Shown: piece after piece, positions 46,444 to 54,453 of the stretch
How positions within the stretch are numbered: the stretch's first letter is position 1
Layout: each line of letters begins with the position of its first letter
NCBI RefSeq assembly: GCF_001953055.1
Contig: NZ_CP019044.1
Span: 2,955,001-3,019,000, forward strand
Source: Salaquimonas pukyongi
Lineage (GTDB): Bacteria; Pseudomonadota; Alphaproteobacteria; Rhizobiales; Rhizobiaceae
Length of the DNA: 64,000 nt
Direction: 5' to 3'
Translations under genes and position numbers: made by a program
The notes under the pieces: model-generated
Told to the model about the DNA's origin: nothing
The model's database searches: none
What the model saw: the letters and a program-made list of their open reading frames with translations, nothing else

Positions 46444-47108
46444 CCCATATTCTCCGCCGTGAAGAAGGCATCGCCGTCAACGAAGCTGTTGAGCAAATCC
46501 ACCTCAAGGGTTTTGGCATGGGAAAGCCCCAGCGGCAGGTGGGTGGCGGCGATGAGAATGCCGCCATCGCCGCAATGGGTACGGCAGAGTTCGGAAAACA
46601 GTTCGCTGGAACGGCTGTCGAGCCCAGAGGTCGGTTCGTCGGCGATCCATACGGGCTTTTTCGAAACCAGCAGGCGGCAGATCGCCACCCGGCGCTTCAT
46701 CCCGGTCGAAAGATAGGAAAACGGAAGGTCGGCCACATGGGGAAGTTCAACCGCCAGCAGGGCTTCACCGATGGTCATTCCATCGTCCCCGGAGCCTGAA
46801 AACTCCTTCCAGAAAGAAAGGTTTTCATGCACGCTGAGCGCCGGTTTCATGGCATTCCTGGGGCCAAGATAGTGCATGTGTTCGCGAAAGATCAGCGGCT
46901 CGTCTTCTCCCTCGCCGGCACCTTCCAGCAGAAGCCGCCCGCCCGCCAGCGGCAACAGGCCGCAAAGCGCCCTGAGCAGGGTGGACTTTCCCGCGCCGTT
47001 TAAACCGGTAACCGTCAGCATCTCCCCCTTGCCAAGGGAGAAACTGACGTCCTGAACGATCCGCCGCAAGCCGCGATTGACCGAAATGGTGTCTGCCTCA
47101 AACCGCAT
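46440..47108 (-). CDS. ccmA: Heme exporter ATP-binding protein CcmA
   Basis: CcmA is the 222-residue ATPase of the CcmAB transporter, which drives release of holo-CcmE. Walker A is GLNGAGKSTL, the signature-loop region SYLSTGMKRRVAI, and Walker B IADEPTSGLD, so the nucleotide site looks active; the signature motif is STGMKRR rather than the classical LSGGQ, as usual for CcmA. It leads the ccmABCD-dsbE operon and diverges from acnA. Confidence 0.95.
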   Translation of the reverse strand: MRFEADTISVNRGLRRIVQDVSFSLGKGEMLTVTGLNGAGKSTLLRALCGLLPLAGGRLLLEGAGEGEDEPLIFREHMHYLGPRNAMKPALSVHENLSFWKEFSGSGDDGMTIGEALLAVELPHVADLPFSYLSTGMKRRVAICRLLVSKKPVWIADEPTSGLDSRSSELFSELCRTHCGDGGILIAATHLPLGLSHAKTLEVDLLNSFVDGDAFFTAENMG

Positions 47109-47464
47109 CCGGCTTGTTTAGACCGTTTCCCATGACGATTGAAACACTTCTGTGCCGTTCCGCCTAAAACCAACCGCCTATTTGCACTTGAGGCAAAACC
47201 GCCTATAAGGCCCGCGACGGGCCAGCGGCCGGCCTGTTTTAGAAACCCTTTTCCTGCCGGTATCGCTCCCCGAAGGGCGCGGTTGTCTTGCAGGCTGATG
47301 CGCGGAAATGGTCGTACCCGCTGGAGCGTGCCGCACGCCTCGTGCTTTTCTGGCCCTCTCCAAAGGCGTGTTCCTCATTGGGCAGCATGCGCTGCCCGAA
47401 CGCCAAGCGTAAGCCTGCATCGACGGTCATGCACTGGCAAGACACATGCAGACGGAACACGCAT
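47109..47464. other. Divergent promoter region of ccmA and acnA
   Basis: These 356 bases hold a likely acnA promoter at 47182-47209, a direct repeat AACCGCCTAT (47172-47181 and 47197-47206, 25 bases apart), and a perfect hairpin GGGCAGC-ATGC-GCTGCCC at 47380-47397 in the acnA leader. I see no gene. Confidence 0.55.
47182..47209 (+). promoter_or_regulatory. Putative acnA promoter
   Basis: TTGCAC (47182-47187) and TATAAG (47204-47209) are 16 bases apart. The second copy of a direct repeat overlaps the -10, so a regulator could block it. Confidence 0.45.
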
Positions 47465-50185
47465 ATGACGACTTCCCTCGACTCCTTCAAATGCCGCAAA
47501 ACCATGACCGTGGGCGGCAAGAAGTACGACTATTATTCCCTGAAAGCTGCTGAAAAGAACGGGCTGAAGGGCATTTCCAAACTCCCCAATTCACTGAAGA
47601 TCCTGCTGGAAAACGTACTGCGCCATGAAGACGGTTCGGCCATCAAGGCAGCCGACATCAAGGCGTTTTCAGCCTGGCTCCGCGACAAGGGCAAAAAGGG
47701 CAAGGAGATTGCCTTCAATCCGGCACGCGTGCTGATGCAGGACTTTACCGGCGTTCCCGCCGTTGTCGATTTGGCCGCCATGCGCGATGCCACCGTTTCC
47801 CTGGGCGGCAATCCGCAGAAGATCAATCCTCTGGTCCCCGTCGATCTTGTGATCGACCATTCGGTGATCGTCGACGAATTCGGTACTCCGCGAGCCTTCA
47901 AGCACAATGTGGAGCTTGAATACCAGCGCAATGGCGAGCGTTACCGCTTCCTGAAATGGGGCCAGCAGGCGTTCAAGAATTTCCGCGTCGTACCGCCGGG
48001 AACCGGCATCTGTCACCAGGTCAACGTTGAATATCTTGCCCAGACGGTCTGGTCCAGGAAGGAAAAGGTCAAAAAAGGCGGGAAAACGCAAACCGTTGAA
48101 CTTGCCTATCCCGATACGGTGGTCGGCACCGATTCGCACACCACCATGGTCAACGGCCTTGGCGTGCTTGGCTGGGGCGTGGGCGGCATCGAGGCCGAGG
48201 CTGCCATGCTTGGCCAGCCGCAATCCATGCTGCTGCCCGAAGTCATCGGCTTTCGCCTGACCGGCAAGCCGCGGGACGGCATTACCGCCACCGACATCGT
48301 GCTGACGGTTACCCAGATGCTGCGCAAGAAGGGCGTTGTCGGCAAGTTCGTCGAATTCTTCGGCCCCGGCCTTGACCACATGTCGCTTGCCGATTGCGCC
48401 ACCATCGCCAACATGGCACCGGAATACGGCGCCACCTGCGGCTTCTTCCCGGTCGACAAGGAAACCCTGCGCTATCTGACCATGACCGGCCGCAAGCCGG
48501 CCCGCGTCGCACTGGTTGAAAAATACTGCAAATCGCAGGGCCTGTTCCGCACCACCCGCTCCGAAGAACCGGTCTTTACCGACACGATTGAGCTCGACCT
48601 GGACGAGGTTGTGCCCTCCCTCGCCGGCCCCAAGCGCCCCGAGCACCGCGTGGCGCTTGAAAATGTCTCGGAGAACTTTTCCGATGGGCTGGCAACCGAA
48701 TACAAGAAGACGGTCGATGCCGACCGCCGCTACAAGGTTGAGGGCGAAAACTACGACCTTGGCCATGGCGATGTCGCCATCGCTGCCATTACCTCCTGCA
48801 CCAACACGTCCAACCCCTCGGTGTTGATTGCCGCCGGCCTGGTGGCGCGAAATGCCGTCAAGCTCGGCCTGAAAACCAAGCCCTGGGTCAAGACCTCCCT
48901 GGCGCCGGGCTCCCAGGTAGTTGCCGACTATCTGAAAAATTCCGGACTGCAGAAGGACCTCAACAAGCTTGGCTTCAACATTGTCGGCTTCGGTTGCACC
49001 ACCTGTATCGGCAATTCCGGCCCGCTGCCGCCGGCGATCTCCAAGACCATCAACGACAAGGGGCTGATCGCCGCCTCGGTGCTTTCAGGCAATCGCAACT
49101 TCGAGGGAAGGATATCACCGGACGTGCAGGCAAACTATCTGGCCTCCCCGCCACTGGTGGTCATCCATGCACTTGCCGGCACGGTAACCCGCGATCTGAC
49201 GCGCGAACCGATCGGCGAGGACAAAAAGGGCAATCCGGTCTACCTGAAAGACATCTGGCCGTCCTCAAAGGAAGTCCAGGGCTTCATCGACAAATACGTC
49301 ACCAAGAAGCTGTTCAAGGAAAAATACGCCGACGTCTTCAAGGGCGATGCCAACTGGCGCAAGGTCAAGGTGCCTGCCGGCGAGACCTATGCCTGGGACG
49401 CAAAATCCACCTATGTGCAGAACCCGCCCTATTTCGAGGGCATGACCATGCAGACCGACGGCATCTCCGATATTGAGGGCGCCCGCATTCTGGGTCTGTT
49501 CGGCGACAAGATCACCACCGACCACATTTCTCCGGCCGGTTCGATCAAGGCTGCTTCACCCGCCGGAAAGTATCTTACCGACAACGGCGTGAAGGTGGTC
49601 GACTTCAACCAGTATGGCACGCGCCGCGGAAATCATGAGGTGATGATGCGCGGCACCTTTGCCAACATCCGCATCCGCAACCACATGCTGGGACCGAACG
49701 GACAGGAAGGCGGCTATACGATCCACTATCCCTCGAAAAAGGAGATGTCGATCTTCGACGCTGCCATGCAATACAAGAAGGAAGGCGTTCCGCTGGTTGT
49801 TTTTGCCGGTGGCGAATACGGCAACGGTTCCTCACGCGACTGGGCGGCAAAGGGCACGAACCTGCTCGGCGTGCGGGCGGTCATCGCGCCGTCTTTCGAA
49901 CGCATCCACCGTTCGAACCTGGTGGGCATGGGCGTCGTTCCCTTCGTGCTGGACGAAGGCACGACCTGGCAGTCGCTGGGACTGAACGGCGATGAAACCG
50001 TTACCATTGAGGGAATCGAGAACGTCAAACCCCGCCAGCGGCTGGAAGCGGTCATTACCTTCGCCGACGGCAAGGTGAAGAAGGTGCCGGTGACCTGCCG
50101 CATCGATACCGCCGAGGAGATCGGTTATGTGAACCATGGCGGGATTTTGCACTACGTCCTGCGCAATCTGAACAAGGCAGCCTAG
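47465..50185 (+). CDS. acnA: Aconitate hydratase AcnA
   Basis: AcnA isomerises citrate to isocitrate in the TCA cycle with a 4Fe-4S cluster. The 906-residue protein is the IRP/AcnA type. Cluster cysteines are in TSCTNTSNPS and GFGCTTCIGNSG; the swivelling C-terminal domain has EYGNGSSRDWAAKG. I use the ATG at 47465 (MTTSLDSFK), matching homologues. The stop codon TAG overlaps the start of a palindromic element. The terminator lies about 270 bases further on. Confidence 0.97.
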   Translation: MTTSLDSFKCRKTMTVGGKKYDYYSLKAAEKNGLKGISKLPNSLKILLENVLRHEDGSAIKAADIKAFSAWLRDKGKKGKEIAFNPARVLMQDFTGVPAVVDLAAMRDATVSLGGNPQKINPLVPVDLVIDHSVIVDEFGTPRAFKHNVELEYQRNGERYRFLKWGQQAFKNFRVVPPGTGICHQVNVEYLAQTVWSRKEKVKKGGKTQTVELAYPDTVVGTDSHTTMVNGLGVLGWGVGGIEAEAAMLGQPQSMLLPEVIGFRLTGKPRDGITATDIVLTVTQMLRKKGVVGKFVEFFGPGLDHMSLADCATIANMAPEYGATCGFFPVDKETLRYLTMTGRKPARVALVEKYCKSQGLFRTTRSEEPVFTDTIELDLDEVVPSLAGPKRPEHRVALENVSENFSDGLATEYKKTVDADRRYKVEGENYDLGHGDVAIAAITSCTNTSNPSVLIAAGLVARNAVKLGLKTKPWVKTSLAPGSQVVADYLKNSGLQKDLNKLGFNIVGFGCTTCIGNSGPLPPAISKTINDKGLIAASVLSGNRNFEGRISPDVQANYLASPPLVVIHALAGTVTRDLTREPIGEDKKGNPVYLKDIWPSSKEVQGFIDKYVTKKLFKEKYADVFKGDANWRKVKVPAGETYAWDAKSTYVQNPPYFEGMTMQTDGISDIEGARILGLFGDKITTDHISPAGSIKAASPAGKYLTDNGVKVVDFNQYGTRRGNHEVMMRGTFANIRIRNHMLGPNGQEGGYTIHYPSKKEMSIFDAAMQYKKEGVPLVVFAGGEYGNGSSRDWAAKGTNLLGVRAVIAPSFERIHRSNLVGMGVVPFVLDEGTTWQSLGLNGDETVTIEGIENVKPRQRLEAVITFADGKVKKVPVTCRIDTAEEIGYVNHGGILHYVLRNLNKAA

Positions 50186-50412
50186 AGTGTGTCTTGTTTG
50201 GCTGGAAGCAGTTTGAATGGATGGATTTTTCGCCTCTGGCAAGGAGAAGACCACAGCAGGATGTTTATCCATCCTGCGAGGATTTCGACGAAGCCCGAGC
50301 GGAAAAGACGCCACAGGTGATGCAATACCATGTTGAATACCTTTTGTTCTGCAATCGCCTGAACCTGGTTCCCGGCGTTCAAACGATTCCATCCAACCAG
50401 GACACGCTCTAG
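50182..50412. repeat. Two-armed palindromic element after acnA
   Basis: Imperfect inverted arms of about 36 bases (50182-50217 and 50378-50412) enclose about 160 bases that contain another perfect hairpin (GCAGGATG...CATCCTGC). The arms belong to the family at 1561, 29267 and 40741. It resembles a non-autonomous miniature element. The acnA stop TAG lies in the left arm. Confidence 0.6.
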
Positions 50413-50694
50413 GTTTACAATCCACGGAGTGCAAAAATATCTATTGATTTTGAAGGGCGGGGGAACCCGCCCTTTTTCTTTTCAAACAACTGATTTTACT
50501 ACATTCAGGGCGGTCGGTAAGTCTGCCGGGATCGCCTGAAAACCCTTACGTGACGGAATATTTGCGCGTTTGCGTTACGTTTTTCTCACCGTTATTTGAA
50601 TTTTGTTTGAACGGTCTTTCCCCTACCTAAATAAGGAACATTGCCGTGTGAGCAGCTTTGCAGCCGCCGGGCAAGCCGAACAGGAACTTTATCG
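50186..50694. other. Intergenic region between acnA and the DUF1223 gene
   Basis: These 509 bases hold the two-armed palindromic element, the strong terminator at 50453-50480, and then about 210 bases that must include the DUF1223 promoter. Short frames inside the element (on both strands) lack support as genes. Confidence 0.55.
50453..50480 (+). terminator. Intrinsic terminator downstream of acnA
   Basis: A perfect nine-bp stem (50453-50461 with 50466-50474), GGAA loop and TTTCTTTT follow. It is the first strong terminator after acnA, 268 bases after its stop, beyond the palindromic element. Confidence 0.9.
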
Positions 50695-51480
50695 ATGCAG
50701 GGAAATGACAGAACAGACGGGCCGCGCCCCATGGCCGGGCGCCTTGCAGCCATGACGCTGGCGGCTGTACTTACTGCCGTATCGGGCGCAAACGCCCTTG
50801 CTGTCGAGTTTATCACGCCAAAGGCAGTGGTGGAACTGTTCACCAGCCAGGGCTGTTCTTCCTGTCCGCCGGCCGATGCCGCGCTTGGCGAGTTCAACGC
50901 CGGCAAGGAAATTCTCGGCCTGGCCATGCATGTCGACTACTGGGACCGTCTGGGCTGGAAGGATACCTTTGCCAGTCCGGAGAACACCGAGCGCCAGTGG
51001 CGTTATGCCGGCGCTCTGGGCGAGCGGCAGGTTTATACGCCCCAGGCCATCGTTAACGGCCGGGCCCATTTCGTCGGATCGCGCAAGGGCAACATTGTCC
51101 AGGCCGCCGAGCAGTTCTCGGATACCGGCAAGGGGCTCACGGTCCCCATTGATCTGACAACGGACGGCAATGTCATCTCCGTCTCCATCGCTCCATCGCC
51201 GGAAGCCAGGGACGCAACGCTGTACGCCATCTATTACAATTCAGAGGGTGAGGTTCATATTGAACACGGCGAAAACGCCGGGAAAACGATCACCTACTCC
51301 AACATTGTCCGCAAGATGGAAATGCTCGGCATGGCAGGGTCCGGCGGGATGGAACTGCAGTTTTCCATCCCGGACATTCGCCAGAAGGGCTTCACCGACT
51401 GCGCCCTCATCCTGCAGACCAAGACGGCAGACGGCCTGCCCGGCCCGATCATCGGTGCCAGTGTGATTTCCGGTATATAA
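50695..51480 (+). CDS. DUF1223 domain-containing exported protein
   Basis: This 261-residue protein has a signal peptide (hydrophobic LAAMTLAAVLTAVSGA, cleavage near ALAVEF at about 38) and a DUF1223 domain, a thioredoxin-like fold. The start ELFTSQGCSSCPPADAAL has a CxxC (CSSC) pair of the thioredoxin type; MHVDYWDRLGWKD and QVYTPQAIVNG are family markers. It may be a periplasmic redox protein, but the function is unproven. AGGAA is nine bases before the ATG at 50695. Confidence 0.9.
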   Translation: MQGNDRTDGPRPMAGRLAAMTLAAVLTAVSGANALAVEFITPKAVVELFTSQGCSSCPPADAALGEFNAGKEILGLAMHVDYWDRLGWKDTFASPENTERQWRYAGALGERQVYTPQAIVNGRAHFVGSRKGNIVQAAEQFSDTGKGLTVPIDLTTDGNVISVSIAPSPEARDATLYAIYYNSEGEVHIEHGENAGKTITYSNIVRKMEMLGMAGSGGMELQFSIPDIRQKGFTDCALILQTKTADGLPGPIIGASVISGI

Positions 51481-51536
51481 CTCCGATTACACGCCACCTG
51501 TTCGACCCGATAAAACCCCGAACAGGAACCCTGGAC

Positions 51537-51718
51537 AAGAAAAGACCGGCAGTGTTTTCACATTGCCGGTCATTCAGTTTGGGGAAGCGTTGCCTCTTTT
51601 GTTCTGGCGCATCCGGCGGCCTTCTGGGTGGGGAGCCGCTGGTGCCGGACCCGGCCGGAATACTGGGGGCTGGGGGGGCTGGAAACCAGTATGTCCGGGC
51701 CGGGCCGTCTGAGGCAAC
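51537..51718 (-). ncRNA. Candidate structured non-coding RNA
   Basis: GTTGCCTC (51589-51596) and GAGGCAAC (51711-51718) are perfect inverted repeats that close a region with a long imperfect hairpin (left arm about 51650-51666, right arm 51686-51704). On the minus strand this is followed by an 11-bp stem (51544-51571) and TTTTCTT, a terminator for which no minus-strand protein gene exists upstream. I could not match it to tmRNA, RNase P, SRP RNA or 6S RNA by eye. Confidence 0.35.
51544..51571. terminator. Hairpin after the DUF1223 gene, stronger as minus-strand terminator
   Basis: An 11-bp stem with one G-T pair and a six-base loop. On the plus strand it lies 63 bases after the DUF1223 stop but has no T-run; on the minus strand it runs into TTTTCTTG. 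Confidence 0.6.
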
Positions 51719-51898
51719 AAGCCGAGAATTGACCCCGACCTTGGCGACAAGTGGGAGGAATTGCGGCCAAACCGTGAATTCTTTCTGCGCCGTCTGCCTG
51801 AGCGCCGGCCCTGCCCCTTGCCAAATTGCAGCGCACGACCCAAGATAACGGCAGGTTGCGTTGCAGTCGAAATCTTGGGGAAGAGGAGCGGCGACTTA

Positions 51899-52354
51899 AT
51901 GAGCGACAATCCGGATTTGCGGGGAACCAGGCCGGGTCGTGCCGGCTTTCATTCACCTGAAGGCGGGGCCAGTACGGAAAACATCATCCGGATCGACCGA
52001 AGTACCACCACATCGAATACCGCTTCCGGCAAGATGCGGCAGGGCCAGCCGGCCATCGTTTCCTTCGACCGGCGGGAACTCGACCAGATCCTGCGCATCT
52101 ACGGCTTCAAGGTGGCTGACGGCGAATGGAAAGACTATTCCATCGACATGCTGAAGGACCGTGCGGTGTTCTCGGTTTACCGCCGCGCCCACGACATGCC
52201 GCTGCACTGTATCGAGAAAGTGCCCAAGCTGGCCGCAAAGCAGGGCGCCTATGTGGTTACCGGTGCAGATGGCCGCATCCTCAAACGCGGTCACGAACTG
52301 GCAACCGTGCTGAAGGTTCTGGAAAAAAAGCGCCCGAAGCTCAGCGTGGTTTGA
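51899..52354 (+). CDS. DUF2794 domain-containing protein
   Basis: This 151-residue protein belongs to DUF2794, restricted largely to alphaproteobacteria, function unknown. The core reads VSFDRRELDQILRIYGFKVADGEW, then FSVYRRAHDMPLHCIEKVPKL and LKRGHELATVLKVLEKK. The first 45 residues are low-complexity and unlike the core. GAGGAG is 10-15 bases before the ATG at 51899. It converges with the permease gene. Confidence 0.88.
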   Translation: MSDNPDLRGTRPGRAGFHSPEGGASTENIIRIDRSTTTSNTASGKMRQGQPAIVSFDRRELDQILRIYGFKVADGEWKDYSIDMLKDRAVFSVYRRAHDMPLHCIEKVPKLAAKQGAYVVTGADGRILKRGHELATVLKVLEKKRPKLSVV

Positions 52355-52374
52355 GTGCCAGGTTCAATCAGCTT

Positions 52375-53409
52375 TCAAACCGCTGCCTGAAACAGCAGGC
52401 CGGAAAGGATGGCACCACCAATCCCCAGGCCCAGATAGACCGCAAACACCCGTGCCCTGACCAGCGACCATACCGCCGCCATGGCCGGGATCGAACTGAT
52501 CGCGCCGGCCACCATGAAGGCCATCGCGGCACCGGCGCTCATGCCCTGCTCGATCAGGCCTGCCAGCAGCGGCGGTGCCACATAGGAATTAAGATAGGCC
52601 GGCATGCCCACCAGCGCGGCAATGGCAATCGGCACGACGCCCTCTCCGCCAACGATACCGGCAATCAGGCTGGCGGGAACATAATGCACCAGCAGCGATT
52701 CCAGCACATAGGCCAGCGCCAGCCATTTTACCAAAAACAGAAGATTGTCCATGAACTCGGCCCGGAAGGTGCCGACGCGCCGTTCTTCCTGCCAGAACCG
52801 CCATGCCGGTGCGCCGCTGAACGGGTCTGGCCCGCAGCCACAGCCCTTGCGCCGGTATTCGCGCAACGGTTCTGAAAATCCGCCCCGCGCCATCACCAGC
52901 TTGATGATGAACCCGCCGGCAAGCCCGACGCCAACAGCTGCAACCGCCTTGCCGATGGCAAACGGCCAGCCGAGCGCAGCAGCGGTGATCAGCAGCGTCG
53001 GCGGATCGATCAGCGGCGAGGAAAGCCAGAATGCCATCACCGCAGACAATGGCGCACCGAGCGCCAGCAGGCCCGCAATGAAGGGAATAACCTCGCAGGA
53101 GCAGAACGGCGCCAGTCCGCCAAACAGGGAAGCCAGCACGATCATTCTTGTTTCGCGGCCCTTGAAGGCATTGGCAATCAGCGTTTCGGCGCCCGATGCC
53201 TTCAGATAGGCGATGGTGGCAACCGCGAACAATATGAACGGCAACGTCCCGGCAAACGCCTTCAGCGCAAACTGCGTGAACGATCCCGTCGTTTCAGGAT
53301 CAAATACTGCAACCAGCAACGGCACGAGGATGGTGAGCGTCCAGGGCGTGCGCAGCGGCTCCAGCAGCGCTTTCGCCGACGGGGGTGTCTGTCCGGTAAT
53401 TTCAGTCAT
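52375..53409 (-). CDS. ArsP/DUF318 family permease
   Basis: This 344-residue membrane protein belongs to the DUF318/ArsP permease family. About eight to ten helices are visible. The conserved Cys pair lies in LAPFCSCEVIPF (first half) and the matching second half has LVGMPAYLNSYVAPPLL; a cytoplasmic loop holds GCGCGPDPF. ArsP proteins export trivalent organoarsenicals, and others may move other soft metals. Its ATG at 53409 overlaps the end of the arsR-like gene by eight bases, so the regulator and pump are one operon. Metal resistance is the best guess; the substrate is open. Confidence 0.88.
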   Translation of the reverse strand: MTEITGQTPPSAKALLEPLRTPWTLTILVPLLVAVFDPETTGSFTQFALKAFAGTLPFILFAVATIAYLKASGAETLIANAFKGRETRMIVLASLFGGLAPFCSCEVIPFIAGLLALGAPLSAVMAFWLSSPLIDPPTLLITAAALGWPFAIGKAVAAVGVGLAGGFIIKLVMARGGFSEPLREYRRKGCGCGPDPFSGAPAWRFWQEERRVGTFRAEFMDNLLFLVKWLALAYVLESLLVHYVPASLIAGIVGGEGVVPIAIAALVGMPAYLNSYVAPPLLAGLIEQGMSAGAAMAFMVAGAISSIPAMAAVWSLVRARVFAVYLGLGIGGAILSGLLFQAAV

Positions 53410-53704
53410 TGCGGTTTCCCTCTTCCGAACAGCACTCGGAAAGAATGAAGGCGGCCAGCGCCTCCAATTGATCATAATTTGCCCGGCTGATGATGCTGCG
53501 CCCGGCCTTTTCCTGAACAATGAGCCGCGCATCGGCGAGCACCTTCAAATGATGCGTCAGCGTGGATGCCGGAATGCCCAGGGTCGTCTGGATTTCGCTT
53601 ACCGGCCGGCCACCATGCCCTGCCTTTACCAGCGCACGCAGAACCTCAAGCCGGGCCGTCGAGCCCATGGCGGTAAATCCTTCAGAAGCGTTGTCCGGGG
53701 TCAT
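53402..53704 (-). CDS. arsR: ArsR/SmtB family metalloregulator
   Basis: This 100-residue repressor has a winged helix-turn-helix with recognition helix region SEIQTTLGIPASTLTHHLKVL and the wing QEKAGRSIISRAN. The usual ELCVC sensor in helix 3 is absent. Instead a vicinal pair C91-C92 sits near the C-terminus in LSECCSEEG, as in the Acidithiobacillus-type ArsR, which senses As(III) with C-terminal cysteines. A long inverted repeat lies directly upstream. The gene overlaps the permease gene. Confidence 0.9.
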   Translation of the reverse strand: MTPDNASEGFTAMGSTARLEVLRALVKAGHGGRPVSEIQTTLGIPASTLTHHLKVLADARLIVQEKAGRSIISRANYDQLEALAAFILSECCSEEGNRND

Positions 53705-53711
53705 GCGCTAT

Positions 53712-53749
53712 CCTATAATTCGATATTTCTAGAATTATCGAATTATAGG
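53712..53749. promoter_or_regulatory. ArsR operator: 14-bp perfect inverted repeat
   Basis: CCTATAATTCGATA (53712-53725) and TATCGAATTATAGG (53736-53749) are perfect inverted repeats with a ten-base centre that contains TTCTAGAA. The site ends eight bases before the arsR start. A -35 TTGACA on the minus strand (53754-53759) stands just upstream, so bound repressor would cover the rest of the promoter. Confidence 0.85.
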
Positions 53750-53771
53750 AACTTGTCAAGCCGCCGCCGCG

Positions 53772-54341
53772 TCATGCCGTCTTGGTGATGGTTTCCATCC
53801 GACCGGGCAGGCTTTCAGCGTCCGGCGGCATGGCGCCACCCGCACCCAGCGGCAATTGCATCAGCACGGTATCGAGCCATTGGCCGTGCTTCCAGCCCAC
53901 ATCTTTAAGCGTCCCCACCATGCGGAACCCGCAGGCCGCATGCACAGCCACCGAACCGGAATTGGCGCTGTCGCCGATGACAGCGATCATCTGCCTGAAA
54001 CCGGCCTTTTCGCAGATGGAAACAAGCTCCATGAGCAATGTCTTGCCGTAGCCTTTCCCCCGGGCTCGCGCGTCTAGATAGATCGAGTTCTCCACCACGA
54101 AGCGGTAGGCGGGCCGCGCCCGGTACGGCCCGGCATAAGCATAACCCTGAACCGCACCGTCTGCTTCCAGCACCAGATAGGGATAGCCCTGGCAAACAAG
54201 GGCGTCATGACGGGCAATGAGATCGTCCCGCCCCGGCACGGTGAGCTCGAAACTTGCCGTGCCATGGGCAACCGCCTCGCCATAGATGGCGGTGACGGCA
54301 TCAAAATCTTTTTCCTCGGCAGGGCGGATCAGGAAGGACAT
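53772..54341 (-). CDS. GNAT acetyltransferase, phosphinothricin-acetyltransferase-like
   Basis: This 189-residue enzyme has a GNAT fold of the Pat/Bar group. Visible are IRPAEEKDFDAVTAIY at the start, VVENSIYLDARARGKGYGKTLL with the acetyl-CoA loop RGKGYG, and HAACGFRMVGTLKDVGWKHGQW. Homologues acetylate phosphinothricin or methionine sulfone/sulfoximine analogues; natural targets may be amino acid derivatives. The start is the ATG at 54341. It reads away from the BI-1 gene's terminator and toward the arsR operator. Confidence 0.88.
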   Translation of the reverse strand: MSFLIRPAEEKDFDAVTAIYGEAVAHGTASFELTVPGRDDLIARHDALVCQGYPYLVLEADGAVQGYAYAGPYRARPAYRFVVENSIYLDARARGKGYGKTLLMELVSICEKAGFRQMIAVIGDSANSGSVAVHAACGFRMVGTLKDVGWKHGQWLDTVLMQLPLGAGGAMPPDAESLPGRMETITKTA

Positions 54342-54403
54342 GGCTGGCTCGGCAAGGGGTCTGCGCGGGGAGCCAGAAAGCACACTTTTGGTGAAGCCTC
54401 AAA

Positions 54404-54431
54404 CAAAAACGGCGCCCGAAAGGGCGCCGTT
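54404..54431 (-). terminator. Intrinsic terminator of the Bax inhibitor-1-like gene
   Basis: A perfect ten-bp stem (54408-54417 with 54422-54431) and a four-base loop; the minus strand then reads TTTGTTT. It lies 22 bases after the stop. Confidence 0.88.
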
Positions 54432-54453
54432 CCGATTGCCGTGTTCGCAGCTG

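Larger units (their letters stand above)
51481..51898. other. Intergenic region between DUF1223 and DUF2794 genes
   Basis: These 418 bases are unusually G-rich in the middle and contain several strong hairpins. The structure fits a minus-strand non-coding RNA (51537-51718). I see no protein gene. Confidence 0.5.

Noticed and set aside
47669-48766. 365-codon minus-strand open frame opposite acnA
   Set aside because: It is fully covered by aconitase coding sequence, which is conserved and complete.
50194-50412. 72- and 66-codon frames inside the two-armed element
   Set aside because: Frames end in the shared repeat arms, have no ribosome-binding site and look like read-through of repeat sequence.
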